From the NCBI GenBank assembly GCA_017412055.1, contig JAFQOW010000041.1, positions 174,713 through 238,712 of the forward strand: a stretch of DNA of 64,000 nucleotides, read 5' to 3'. The position numbers and the translations under genes are program-made. Below, in pieces: positions 48,645 through 55,764 of the stretch (position 1 is the stretch's first letter; each line of letters begins with the position of its first letter). The notes under the pieces were generated by a model. It saw only the letters and a list, made by a program, of their open reading frames with translations. It was not told where the DNA came from and searched no databases. The DNA is from Lachnospiraceae bacterium (GTDB lineage Bacteria > Bacillota > Clostridia > Lachnospirales > Lachnospiraceae).

Positions 48645-49645
48645 ATGTTATTTTTATATTGTTTGTAAAAGTTTAAGAAAGATTGTATTTTTTCTTTCAT
48701 TTTATTTTGTCCTTGTTCTGATTTAATTTCATTCCAAGGAATTCGATAAACGATATATCCAGCTTTAGTTAATAAAGAATCTCTGAGTTTATCGCTTTCG
48801 ATTCTATCAGGATATTTATGTTGTTTACCGTCTATTTCTAAATCAATTCGATTATCAATCAAGAAATCAAGAAAATAATTACTCATATCATTTAATCCAA
48901 GTTCTTTTTTCTTAACTACATGATTAAAAGAATAATCTATATTATTGTTTTCCAAAACTCCTTTCCAAAATTGTTCAGGATAAGAAACTAGATTACGAGA
49001 TTGCCAACCTTTATGTTTACCTTCCGCAATCAAACGTTGTTGAACAGCTCGAGAGGATTCAATTCGTTTTTTAGAAGGTATTCTTTTTCCTTCAGAATTA
49101 TAAAGTTGCAGATTTTGAAGATTGTTTTTCTCGGCACATTCATAACAATAAACATCATGAAAATATTTTGCAAAAATTTCTTTCCCGCAATAGATACATG
49201 TATGTTTCAAAGGAGTATTACTCCTATTGTTCATTGCATTCGCGTTCTTTTTTGAACAATTTTTTCGATGTTCTGGATTATTAGATTTTCTGCTCGTTCC
49301 TCTGGCCTCATGAATTTTGTTCAAAGAACGTGAAGTTTTTGCCTTAGACTCTTCTGTTCTAATATGTGAATTGGCACAAGATCTACTACAAAATCGTTTA
49401 CATTTTTTATTATCGATTAGATATTGTGTTGTTAATTGTGAAAATTCGTTACCACATTTTTCGCATTTAGAAATATATTCAAATGTTTTTCTCGGACGAT
49501 TCAGAGAAGCATCATAAAGAAGTTTCATACTTCTTTCATACTTTTTATTATTTTCATTATAATTAGGATTTAATTTACAACGAAATTCATGAGCTCTCAA
49601 CGAATGAATATTCTTACATTCTAAACTACAATATTGACAATTCAT
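48641..49645 (-). CDS. EDxHD-type homing endonuclease with zinc fingers
   Basis: 334 residues. N-terminal zinc fingers (MNCQYCSLECKNIHSLRAHE, CEKCGNEFSQ...CSRSC), a middle zinc finger (CIYCGKEIFAKYFHDVYC) and the nuclease core YFLDFLIDNRIDLEIDGKQH...GYIVYRIPW shared with 21015-21995. Class L element GATAAATA before the ATG. It borders tRNA-Pro. Confidence 0.82.
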   Translation of the reverse strand: MNCQYCSLECKNIHSLRAHEFRCKLNPNYNENNKKYERSMKLLYDASLNRPRKTFEYISKCEKCGNEFSQLTTQYLIDNKKCKRFCSRSCANSHIRTEESKAKTSRSLNKIHEARGTSRKSNNPEHRKNCSKKNANAMNNRSNTPLKHTCIYCGKEIFAKYFHDVYCYECAEKNNLQNLQLYNSEGKRIPSKKRIESSRAVQQRLIAEGKHKGWQSRNLVSYPEQFWKGVLENNNIDYSFNHVVKKKELGLNDMSNYFLDFLIDNRIDLEIDGKQHKYPDRIESDKLRDSLLTKAGYIVYRIPWNEIKSEQGQNKMKEKIQSFLNFYKQYKNNI

Positions 49646-49692
49646 ATATTTATTTATCTAGTAGCTTCGAATTGAACTAACAGATTTTTTAA

Positions 49693-49765
49693 TCGGGTGA
49701 CCGAGTGCTGCCCTCGGCAATTCCGGTTCCCAAAACCGGTGCGTTCGCTGGCTCGCTCCCACCCG
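49693..49765 (-). tRNA. tRNA-Pro (TGG)
   Basis: Acceptor CGGGTGG/TCACCCG, anticodon arm CCGGT-TTTGGGA-ACCGG, T arm CCGAG-GGCAGCA-CTCGG with an odd T loop. Confidence 0.8.
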
Positions 49766-49772
49766 CGAAAAA

Positions 49773-49859
49773 TGGGTTGTTGAGGTAACGCTCCACTCGT
49801 GTGACTTCCGACATTTTTAGACACAAAGATTTTACAGACCTTCTGCCGGATAACAACCC
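49773..49859 (-). tRNA. tRNA-Tyr (GTA)
   Basis: Acceptor GGGTTGT/ACAACCC, anticodon arm AAGGT-CTGTAAA-ATCTT, long variable arm. The T arm is poorly canonical. Confidence 0.75.
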
Positions 49860-49897
49860 AAATAAGTTATTTGCATAACTCATTGATATTTAATAAA

Positions 49898-49971
49898 CAT
49901 GGGTAGCGAGGCTCGAACTCGCATCTGTTCTGTGAAAGAGAACTGTCACTGACCACTTAGACGATACCCAC
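49898..49971 (-). tRNA. tRNA-Glu (TTC)
   Basis: Acceptor GTGGGTA/TACCCAT, anticodon arm GTTCT-CTTTCAC-AGAAC, T arm GCGAG-TTCGAGC-CTCGC. Confidence 0.88.
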
Positions 49972-49979
49972 ATTATAAC

Positions 49980-50038
49980 TAGATTCATTTATTCAGTAAC
50001 CAACAATACTTTATAATATAATTTGCTGTATGAATCTA
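49980..50038 (-). ncRNA. ACAGCAA element (59 nt)
   Basis: TAGATTCAT/ATGAATCTA outer stem identical to that of the permuted tRNA at 27273-27386, then ACAGCAAATTATATTATAAAG and a hairpin AGTA/TACT. It would start within a base or two of the transcription start. Confidence 0.55.
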
Positions 50039-50039
50039 T

Positions 50040-50062
50040 AAAAATTATACTTAAGTTCTGAT
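50040..50062 (-). promoter_or_regulatory. Class E promoter of tRNA-Glu/Tyr/Pro transcript
   Basis: ATCAGAAC at 50055-50062, TTAAG, TATAAT; the ACAGCAA element begins about 6 nt downstream. Confidence 0.7.
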
Positions 50063-50091
50063 TTAATTTAAGTGTTCAAAACACATTTTAC

Positions 50092-50163
50092 CGATTCGTG
50101 TGGTATTCGAAACCACCCTAGAACTTGGACAGAGTTCTGTGCGAGCCACTACACTAACGAACC
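50092..50163 (-). tRNA. tRNA-Asp (GTC)
   Basis: Acceptor GGTTCGT/ACGAATC, anticodon arm GAACT-CTGTCCA-AGTTC, T arm GTGGT-TTCGAAT-ACCAC. Confidence 0.88.
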
Positions 50164-50170
50164 AACGAGC

Positions 50171-50275
50171 AAGACTCATTTAACTAACGAGATATCCAAC
50201 TTCTCTATATCTGTATTCAGACAATGGGACTTGAACCCATGAACTTTAGCTTAGCTAAATTGCTGTGTGAGTCTT
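50171..50275 (-). tRNA. Permuted tRNA-like gene, copy 3
   Basis: Minus-strand order: AAGACTCA, CACAGCAA, GCTAA, T arm ATGGG-TTCAAGT-CCCAT, TGTCTG, linker, CAGATA, D arm GAGA-AGTTGGATA-TCTC, TTAGT, TGAGTCTT. Acceptor CAGATA/TGTCTG (6 bp), anticodon stem TTAGT/GCTAA and the outer 8-bp stem pair the halves. Anticodon not resolvable. Confidence 0.62.
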
Positions 50276-50277
50276 AA

Positions 50278-50350
50278 TGGAGCGGACAAGGTTCGAACTT
50301 GCGACATCCTGAATGCAAATCAGGTGCTCTACCAACTGAGCTACAGCCCC
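50278..50350 (-). tRNA. tRNA-Ala (TGC)
   Basis: D arm GCTC-AGTTGGTA-GAGC, anticodon arm CCTGA-TTTGCAT-TCAGG, T arm GCAAG-TTCGAAC-CTTGT. Confidence 0.88.
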
Positions 50351-50420
50351 TTATAGATGTGAGGGCTCCCGTTCGCAGAGCTTCAATCCACAATGCTTAA
50401 GATATAATTAAACAAAGATT

Positions 50421-50450
50421 AGGAATGGATGGATTTCAACCACCGCCCTC
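50421..50450 (-). tRNA. tRNA 3' fragment
   Basis: T arm GGTGG-TTGAAAT-CCATC and acceptor-like CATTCCT; no matching 5' half found upstream or, in permuted order, downstream. The 60 bases upstream are unassigned. Confidence 0.35.
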
Positions 50451-50509
50451 TCACATTTCGCACCGCTGAGATTGTTACGTTTCGCGACCCGTACTCAGTT
50501 GATGACTTA

Positions 50510-50588
50510 TCAAGCAAGGATGGATTTGAACCACCGACTGTCCACGCTTATCAGACGCTTCAGCCCTGACCACTGGGCGACTTACTTG
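50510..50588 (-). tRNA. tRNA-Ile (GAT)
   Basis: Acceptor CAAGTAA/TTGCTTG, D arm GCCC/GGGC, T arm GGTGG-TTCAAAT-CCATC. The anticodon arm AGCGT-CTGATAA-GCGTG relies on wobble pairs, with two extra bases after the D arm. Confidence 0.7.
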
Positions 50589-50599
50589 ATTGATTATAT

Positions 50600-50622
50600 A
50601 AAGATTTTATCTTAGTTCTGAT
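50600..50622 (-). promoter_or_regulatory. Class E promoter of tRNA-Ile/Ala/Asp transcript
   Basis: ATCAGAAC at 50615-50622, then TAAGATAAAAT. Confidence 0.6.
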
Positions 50623-50648
50623 TCTTTATCAGTATGATAAAGTACAGA

Positions 50649-50719
50649 AGGCCTCGCGCAGAATCGAACTGCGAATATCGGGTTACAAAGCCGAAGTTAT
50701 GCCATTTAACTACAAGGCC
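50649..50719 (-). tRNA. tRNA-Thr (TGT)
   Basis: Acceptor GGCCTTG/CGAGGCC, anticodon stem TCGG/CCGA with loop region TTTGTAA, T arm CGCAG-TTCGATT-CTGCG. Confidence 0.82.
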
Positions 50720-51428
50720 AACTAGCGACCGCATTCACAGCCGACCATAGGAGAGGTACTTCCATCGGCAGTACCGGAGCCCCATCATAAGTCCGTCGCT
50801 ATGAACACGTTCTCGAATGTATGAGCTGATTAGACTCTTCCGTAGATGGACGCCGGCGACATTCTGAACGCCGTGAGGTTCCGTGTATCAGTCCCACGGT
50901 GGCGGTTTCTAGGGCTCACCTCCATTTACCAATGTGCCCCGAGCTAGGTTAAAGTCTCCCAGCAGACTATCTATCCTCGATTTCTACATCTAAAGCCCTC
51001 CGGACCTTCACACTACTTTGCAACCGGCTAGACTAATACTTGCAAAGTTCAGAAGTTAATCAAGCTTCTGCACGTGTTTAATTTGGAATGTGGTTGATAA
51101 GACCTACCTTATCTTCAGATAATAAGGATCGCTTATTATCCAAAGTGCAAGGTCGCGTATTAGAGCGTCATCCCAACACTCATAGCTTTCGCTAACGGTA
51201 TTTGGTTATTAATGCTGGCGGCCCCGTCTACGGCTACCTCTCCGGTATGTGGGAACGTTTGGCAATAACGGAAACCGGAGTCGTTATCGTCATGAGCCGT
51301 TATCAAGTGGCTATTCCCTCCCGACGCATTACACGTCGTGGCTACTGGTCCCAAGGTCATTGCTGACTCCCTAATGCGCTCCTCTTCCAGGACTCCCAGA
51401 AGGTTCTGCGGGGCGGACCCTCATAAAA
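50720..51428 (-). ncRNA. Giant structured non-coding RNA (GOLLD/ROOL-like candidate), about 700 nt
   Basis: No credible ORF on either strand, clearly GC-richer than its surroundings, and co-oriented with tRNA-Thr downstream and initiator tRNA-Met upstream. Many local helices: GATAATAAG/CTTATTATC, GATAAG/CTTATC, AGAAG/CTTCT, CTTTGCAA/TTGCAAAG, CCGTG/CACGG, GGTAC/GTACC, CTCCGGT/ACCGGAG, CGACG/CGTCG. Large ornate RNAs of the GOLLD and ROOL classes are known next to phage tRNAs; this fits in size, setting and fold density, but the family cannot be confirmed by eye. Confidence 0.65.
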
Positions 51429-51431
51429 AGA

Positions 51432-51507
51432 TTGCGGAGGCCAGATTCGAACTGGCGACATTCAGCTTATGAGACTGACGGGATAGGCCTGACTTCCCCA
51501 CTCCGCG
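51432..51507 (-). tRNA. Initiator tRNA-fMet (CAT)
   Basis: Acceptor CGCGGAG/CTCCGCA with the C1-A72 mismatch that marks bacterial initiator tRNA; anticodon loop CTCATAA; T arm GCCAG-TTCGAAT-CTGGC. The usual three G-C pairs of the anticodon stem are absent. Confidence 0.8.
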
Positions 51508-51518
51508 ATTTATTAAAA

Positions 51519-51591
51519 CTGTCCCGGTAGGGCTCGAACCTACGACATAAGGATTAACAGTCCTCCGTTCTTCCGACTGAACTACGAGACA
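51519..51591 (-). tRNA. tRNA-Asn (GTT)
   Basis: Acceptor TGTCTCG/CGGGACA, anticodon arm AGGA-CTGTTAA-TCCT, T arm GTAGG-TTCGAGC-CCTAC. Confidence 0.88.
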
Positions 51592-51728
51592 TTTATTTTT
51601 GAAAACAATCTACTCTCAATCTTCTTTCATCCGCCGGCGACTTTATGACAGCCGCCTTTGGATGGCCCCCGTGTCGGAGGCGATTTTGATATATTTATCA
51701 GCAGTTGTTGCTGTTTACATTTTTATTT
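51592..51728 (-). ncRNA. 5' leader of the tRNA-Asn/fMet/giant RNA/Thr transcript
   Basis: About 135 bases without ORF, with a GGCG..CGCC hairpin and CAGCAACAACTGCTG near the promoter. Confidence 0.35.
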
Positions 51729-51743
51729 TATCAAAGTTCTGAT
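51724..51743 (-). promoter_or_regulatory. Class E promoter of the giant RNA transcript
   Basis: ATCAGAAC at 51736-51743, TTTGATAAAATAAAA downstream. Confidence 0.6.
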
Positions 51744-51750
51744 TTTATTT

Positions 51751-52044
51751 TCAGTTAATATCAATAACTTCAAAATAATCGTCTACACCGTCGCAGAGAA
51801 TATAAAACTCATTAGTACCTTGAGCTACAAGACGTCGAATCTGAAGGATGAATCCAGTAGGCTCGGCAAAGGGATTTGCTTCTAGTTCCTCTTCGCTCGG
51901 TGCCTGTGCATCGTTGGACACAAGAGAGTAATCTCCGTTACCGCCTTCAATATGGCACTCTACCTCGCTGTAATCCGTAGGATCTACAACCGTGAGAACC
52001 ATCTTATCAGCGACCATCTGCTTCAAAATATTTTCGTTTTCCAT
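51751..52044 (-). CDS. Hypothetical acidic protein
   Basis: 97 residues, MENENILKQMVADKMVLTVV; beta-rich. Class E box at 52070-52077 with TATAATATAAG and about 14 nt to the ATG. Confidence 0.65.
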   Translation of the reverse strand: MENENILKQMVADKMVLTVVDPTDYSEVECHIEGGNGDYSLVSNDAQAPSEEELEANPFAEPTGFILQIRRLVAQGTNEFYILCDGVDDYFEVIDIN

Positions 52045-52078
52045 GCGATTATACTTATATTATAAATTAGTTCTGTTG

Positions 52079-52384
52079 TTAGATTAGTTCCTCGAGAGAT
52101 GTAGGACGATGAAACTTGATGCGGTATTTCGTACCATCTACCACCATAATTGTAGAGGTTCCTTGCTGGTAATTTTCCCACTTACCCTCATCAACCATTC
52201 TCTCGATAGTCTCCCATTCAAGATGTAAGCCACAACTAGGTGATTGAATGCCCCACTCGTCATCTACAAACAACGTATGCTTATGAGGGATTGTAACCTT
52301 GTCAATGTTAGCTTCAATAGTAATCATTGCATCTTGAATCCACATTGCGCAGCAGAGGCTCTTCTTAAACTCGACGTAATTCAT
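52079..52384 (-). CDS. Hypothetical protein
   Basis: 101 residues, MNYVEFKKSLCCAMWIQDAM; alpha-beta. Class E box at 52402-52409. Confidence 0.65.
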   Translation of the reverse strand: MNYVEFKKSLCCAMWIQDAMITIEANIDKVTIPHKHTLFVDDEWGIQSPSCGLHLEWETIERMVDEGKWENYQQGTSTIMVVDGTKYRIKFHRPTSLEELI

Positions 52385-52407
52385 GATTATATTATAGGGT
52401 TGTTCTG

Positions 52408-52620
52408 TTACTTCTCATAGCAGCACCATGACATGCGCTCGCCACCATCATCCTCCGTCACGACCAAATAGCCGTTGATAGTTTCAGAAGCAAATACAAC
52501 CTTCATATCAACCGGCTGATCCTCGACGAAGAAGTAATCCTCGCCATCACGGTTGCGATAGATTTCACAGTTATACTGCTTACCATCAATAAACGTTGTA
52601 ATGTACTTGATTGTCTTCAT
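52408..52620 (-). CDS. Small hypothetical protein (70 aa)
   Basis: MKTIKYITTFIDGKQYNCEI, beta-rich. Start fixed by the class E promoter, box at 52638-52645. Confidence 0.64.
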   Translation of the reverse strand: MKTIKYITTFIDGKQYNCEIYRNRDGEDYFFVEDQPVDMKVVFASETINGYLVVTEDDGGERMSWCCYEK

Positions 52621-52646
52621 GCTTATATTATAGAGTTGTTCTGTTC

Positions 52647-52889
52647 TTATCGCAGACACTCAGCCACAGGTCCCATCAGCTTAGCCTCAATATCATCACA
52701 CAGCCACTCGCCAACTTCCTCTACTCGTCCACTCCACAGCTTATTCTTCTTAGTACCATAAATCATGCGACCATTCACGCTCTCGTTGTAATGCTCAACA
52801 ATGCTAAAGATGCCAAAGTTGTTAAGCTCAAACGTGATATTATGTCCCTTGCCGCGAAGCTCAAAGATAAAGTTGATTACGTTGTTCAT
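52647..52889 (-). CDS. Small hypothetical protein
   Basis: 80 residues, MNNVINFIFELRGKGHNITF. Class E box at 52907-52914. Confidence 0.64.
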   Translation of the reverse strand: MNNVINFIFELRGKGHNITFELNNFGIFSIVEHYNESVNGRMIYGTKKNKLWSGRVEEVGEWLCDDIEAKLMGPVAECLR

Positions 52890-52918
52890 GCTTATATTAT
52901 ACTTGTGTTCTGTTACGC

Positions 52919-53278
52919 TCAGGGCAGAATCCCCGGCGTATCAGTAATAACACAACCATCCACAGTCAGGACGCGAACGAGGTGGAAGGTTTTACCCTCG
53001 TCAAAACTAATAAACAACTTGCGGCTATTATCCTCCAGCCAGCGCATTTTAATATCAGTTACCTCAGCGCAAAAGCCCGTCATGCCTGACTGTTCAGTTT
53101 CGTTAGCAGCTTCATTATCATGCTTAATAAACTTAGGACAGATGCTGGAGCGGAAATGGATGCCAGTAAACGCGCCACAACTATCAGCGAAGAAGGTTCC
53201 AATAACAGGCTCGCCTTCCAGGAACAGGTAACAGACGGTAGACTTGCGGATAACGGAATAGAGATTCATGCCTTTCAT
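52919..53278 (-). CDS. Hypothetical protein
   Basis: 119 residues from MKGMNLYSVIRKSTVCYLFL; beta-rich with several Cys. Class E box at 53296-53303. Confidence 0.65.
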   Translation of the reverse strand: MKGMNLYSVIRKSTVCYLFLEGEPVIGTFFADSCGAFTGIHFRSSICPKFIKHDNEAANETEQSGMTGFCAEVTDIKMRWLEDNSRKLFISFDEGKTFHLVRVLTVDGCVITDTPGILP

Positions 53279-53304
53279 AATTATATTATAGTTGTGTTCT
53301 GTTC

Positions 53305-53439
53305 TTACCAAGAGCGCTTAAGCTCTAACTTAAGCGCCTGACGGGACGAGGACTTATCCTTTTTGGAACGCATGACGCGGGTTCCAGTATTACCTCGGAC
53401 AATTACTCGCGGACGATATTCTTTAACTTTGCTCTTCAT
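53305..53439 (-). CDS. Small basic protein (44 aa)
   Basis: MKSKVKEYRPRVIVRGNTGT, then Lys/Arg/Ser-rich; could bind nucleic acid. Class E box at 53457-53464. Confidence 0.6.
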   Translation of the reverse strand: MKSKVKEYRPRVIVRGNTGTRVMRSKKDKSSSRQALKLELKRSW

Positions 53440-53464
53440 GATTATATTATACTTATGTTCTGTC

Positions 53465-53806
53465 TTAATCCTCTAGCAAGTGGATAGTATTGACAGTAGT
53501 ATAAACATCGAACGAGTATCCCGCCTCCATTGCTCCCACCTTATAGCCAATGCAGATGGACGGGCAGAAGCCATCTTCCTCGCCGACTAGTTCCCACTCG
53601 GACATAAGACTAATATCTACCTTAAGTACCTTAGCTAACTCATGCTTTGCTTCTTTCAAAGAAGGAGCGAAGATAGGCTTAAGTTGAGGCAGGTCAATAA
53701 AGTTGCGCTTACCATCCTTATCTACTACCTCAGCGAAGGCATTATAGTTAGTAAGGCAGAAGCAGCGGCAATTAGAAGGGACATTAAGCATATTGATGTT
53801 GTTCAT
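53465..53806 (-). CDS. Hypothetical protein
   Basis: 113 residues, alpha-beta, with CRCFCLTNYNAFAEVV near the start. Class E box at 53824-53831. Confidence 0.65.
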   Translation of the reverse strand: MNNINMLNVPSNCRCFCLTNYNAFAEVVDKDGKRNFIDLPQLKPIFAPSLKEAKHELAKVLKVDISLMSEWELVGEEDGFCPSICIGYKVGAMEAGYSFDVYTTVNTIHLLED

Positions 53807-53830
53807 GATTATATTATAATCGTGTTCTGT

Positions 53831-54160
53831 TTAGTTCAAAGCATTCTTAGTATATAAGAATTGAATACGTTCGAAATATTCAAATCCTTCGTCAAACATC
53901 TCGTTCTGACCAACAAACGCGACGTGGAACTCGTCTGCGTCTTCATCATAGACGATAGTTGCGTTATCTATATCGCTGGCCGTAAAGCTACCACACATGC
54001 CGTTGATTCCGTCAGGAGTCAGCATCCACATATCTTGACTGAAATATTCGTCTTTTGCTTGAAAGTCGATAAAAACAACTACAGCGCTATCTACCTCAAA
54101 AAGTAGAATTGCAGCGGTAGCTTTAGAAAGGCATTCTTTGAAATATTCGTTGCTGTTCAT
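53831..54160 (-). CDS. Hypothetical protein
   Basis: 109 residues, acidic (IVYDEDADEFHVAFVGQNEM). Class E box at 54178-54185. Confidence 0.65.
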   Translation of the reverse strand: MNSNEYFKECLSKATAAILLFEVDSAVVVFIDFQAKDEYFSQDMWMLTPDGINGMCGSFTASDIDNATIVYDEDADEFHVAFVGQNEMFDEGFEYFERIQFLYTKNALN

Positions 54161-54196
54161 GACTATATTATAGCTGAGTTCTGTCTTGGTTAAAGG

Positions 54197-54418
54197 TTAG
54201 TCAATAAACAACTCGATTTCCTCCGTCTCGGGCATATCTCGCACAAAGCACTGGCATGATACTATAGCAATACCATATTGCTTCTCGACGAAGGCAACTG
54301 CCTCGCTAATAGACTTAAAGCGGGTGGATTTTAATAGCATGGAATGAACTCGCTTAACATACTTGAACTCGCTGCTAGTTTCATCCCACTTGATTTTGGA
54401 AAAGTCGAAGATTTTCAT
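54197..54418 (-). CDS. Small hypothetical protein, paralogue of 46076-46276
   Basis: 73 residues: IKWDETSSEFKYVKRV, SEAVAFVEKQYGIAIVSCQC, ending ELFID. Class E box at 54436-54443. Confidence 0.64.
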   Translation of the reverse strand: MKIFDFSKIKWDETSSEFKYVKRVHSMLLKSTRFKSISEAVAFVEKQYGIAIVSCQCFVRDMPETEEIELFID

Positions 54419-54425
54419 GCTCTTA

Positions 54426-54692
54426 TTATAGTTGTGTTCTGTTCTGCTGTTCGGTAAGAACTCTAATAGACTTGTGATTCTTTCGCCACTGCTCGGCCCG
54501 TTCAGTTTCAAAGGGCACAATCAGACAACGAGCCCATACGTATAAGTCCTCATTGACGGGGCTTAACGTGAAATAACAACTATCCTTATAAACGATATAC
54601 TCGATCCCGTCTACAAGAAGCGTCGTCCCGTTCAGGTCCGAGTTCCGTCTATTGGATATTTCAAGAAGGAAGGTTGTGAAGGTGTTGTTCAT
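54426..54692 (-). CDS. Small hypothetical protein
   Basis: 88 residues ending TEQQNRTQL; NRTQL and the TAA are encoded by the next promoter. Class E box at 54710-54717. Confidence 0.64.
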   Translation of the reverse strand: MNNTFTTFLLEISNRRNSDLNGTTLLVDGIEYIVYKDSCYFTLSPVNEDLYVWARCLIVPFETERAEQWRKNHKSIRVLTEQQNRTQL

Positions 54693-54745
54693 GCTCTTAT
54701 TATAGTTGTGTTCTGTCTCGAAACCAAGGTTTCTTCGTCTCTGTC

Positions 54746-54895
54746 TTATAGGAAGCGATAACCGTTCCTATCGTGTATAATCAACTTCCCGCGGATTTGG
54801 TAAATCTTTACTACACCCCGCTCCTCATCATAGCGAAGGTCGAGAAGGTTCTTCATATTAAACTCGGAGGCAGGGATATCTTTGATGCTGTTCAT
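54746..54895 (-). CDS. Small hypothetical protein (49 aa)
   Basis: MNSIKDIPASEFNMKNLLDL then a basic beta hairpin. Class E box at 54913-54920. Confidence 0.6.
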   Translation of the reverse strand: MNSIKDIPASEFNMKNLLDLRYDEERGVVKIYQIRGKLIIHDRNGYRFL

Positions 54896-54928
54896 GCTTA
54901 TATTATGCTTCAGTTCTGTCTCGAAAGC

Positions 54929-55264
54929 TTAGCTTTCTTCGCCTCTGTCCTTTTTCTGAGCAAGCAGGGTTGCAATCAATTGTTCCTCTCGCTCAATTGC
55001 AACGGTGTCCCCCTTCTTCTTATAACGGGAAAGTCGCGCTCGTGCATTTACGAGGTCCTTATTGGCGCGAAGCCACTCCACCGTCCTTGCCTTGCTCTTC
55101 TCCGCTGTTCGGTAATAATGCTCGCGGCTCCACTCTCGCTGACGGTCTCGTTCCTCCTCACTCGCCTTCGCCCATCGCTCTCGTCGACGGGCCTTAATTC
55201 GTTCCTTATTGCGCTCGTAATACTCCGCTCCGTACGCCAACTTTCTTGCGCTACTCTTAACCAT
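54929..55264 (-). CDS. Highly basic helical protein
   Basis: 111 residues, Arg/Glu/Lys-rich single long helix (YYERNKERIKARRRERWAKA). Similar charged helices occur next to HNH domains in phages, but no nuclease core is present. It starts shortly after the stop of the upstream gene and has no own promoter, so it is in an operon with it. Confidence 0.65.
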   Translation of the reverse strand: MVKSSARKLAYGAEYYERNKERIKARRRERWAKASEEERDRQREWSREHYYRTAEKSKARTVEWLRANKDLVNARARLSRYKKKGDTVAIEREEQLIATLLAQKKDRGEES

Positions 55265-55271
55265 TTTATTA

Positions 55272-55568
55272 TCAATCTACTAGTTTAATATCAAGGGGCT
55301 GCTTAAACAAATCATTCTCAATGCAGAACGCAAAGACCTCATCCAAAGTCTCTCGCACGGATTTATCATCGCTATCATAGAAAGTCTTAATAACGTCCCA
55401 CTGACCCTGAGACTCTCCCTGGGTGAATAGACCCACCATGAAATATGCGCCATTAGGACCGCCGAAAGAGATATTGCAATCAATAGAGATACCCTGCTTC
55501 AACTGAGAAGCGAAACGTGCGACAGTCAAACCAAGTTGTGCATAGTCGAATGTGTTGCGTGTAATCAT
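55272..55568 (-). CDS. Hypothetical protein
   Basis: 98 residues from MITRNTFDYAQLGLTVARFA; Class E box at 55586-55593. First gene of a two-gene operon with 54929-55264. Confidence 0.65.
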   Translation of the reverse strand: MITRNTFDYAQLGLTVARFASQLKQGISIDCNISFGGPNGAYFMVGLFTQGESQGQWDVIKTFYDSDDKSVRETLDEVFAFCIENDLFKQPLDIKLVD

Positions 55569-55599
55569 GCATTTATTATACAGGTGTTCTGTGTGCATA

Positions 55600-55762
55600 A
55601 AAGCATTAATTAACGTTAATTAATTAATTTATTGCGGGAGTTTAAACTAGTCAAACAAGTTTATTTCAGATCAACAAGTTTATTTCAGACTCAATTTTAT
55701 CTATTGCAAAAAACTTCAAACAAACAGCCGGCTGGGTCGTAACCACTCAACCCAGCCGGCAC
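55600..55762. repeat. Non-coding stretch: repeats and strong hairpin
   Basis: Two copies of AACAAGTTTATTTCAGA (about 55658-55690), then the hairpin GCCGGCTGGGT/ACCCAGCCGGC at 55727-55760, terminator-like for the RNA from the right. Confidence 0.55.
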
Positions 55763-55764
55763 CA

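Noticed and set aside
50171..50275. Amber-suppressor reading (CTA anticodon) of permuted tRNA 3
   Set aside because: One possible junction gives a CTA loop, but it spoils the anticodon stem; other junctions are equally possible.
20292..50275. ACAGC(A/G)A elements as hammerhead or twister ribozymes
   Set aside because: The CUGANGA/GAAA core of hammerheads is absent and the twister pattern could not be fitted.
51160..51360. 66-codon minus-strand ORF within the giant RNA
   Set aside because: No promoter, and its sequence is explained by RNA hairpins.
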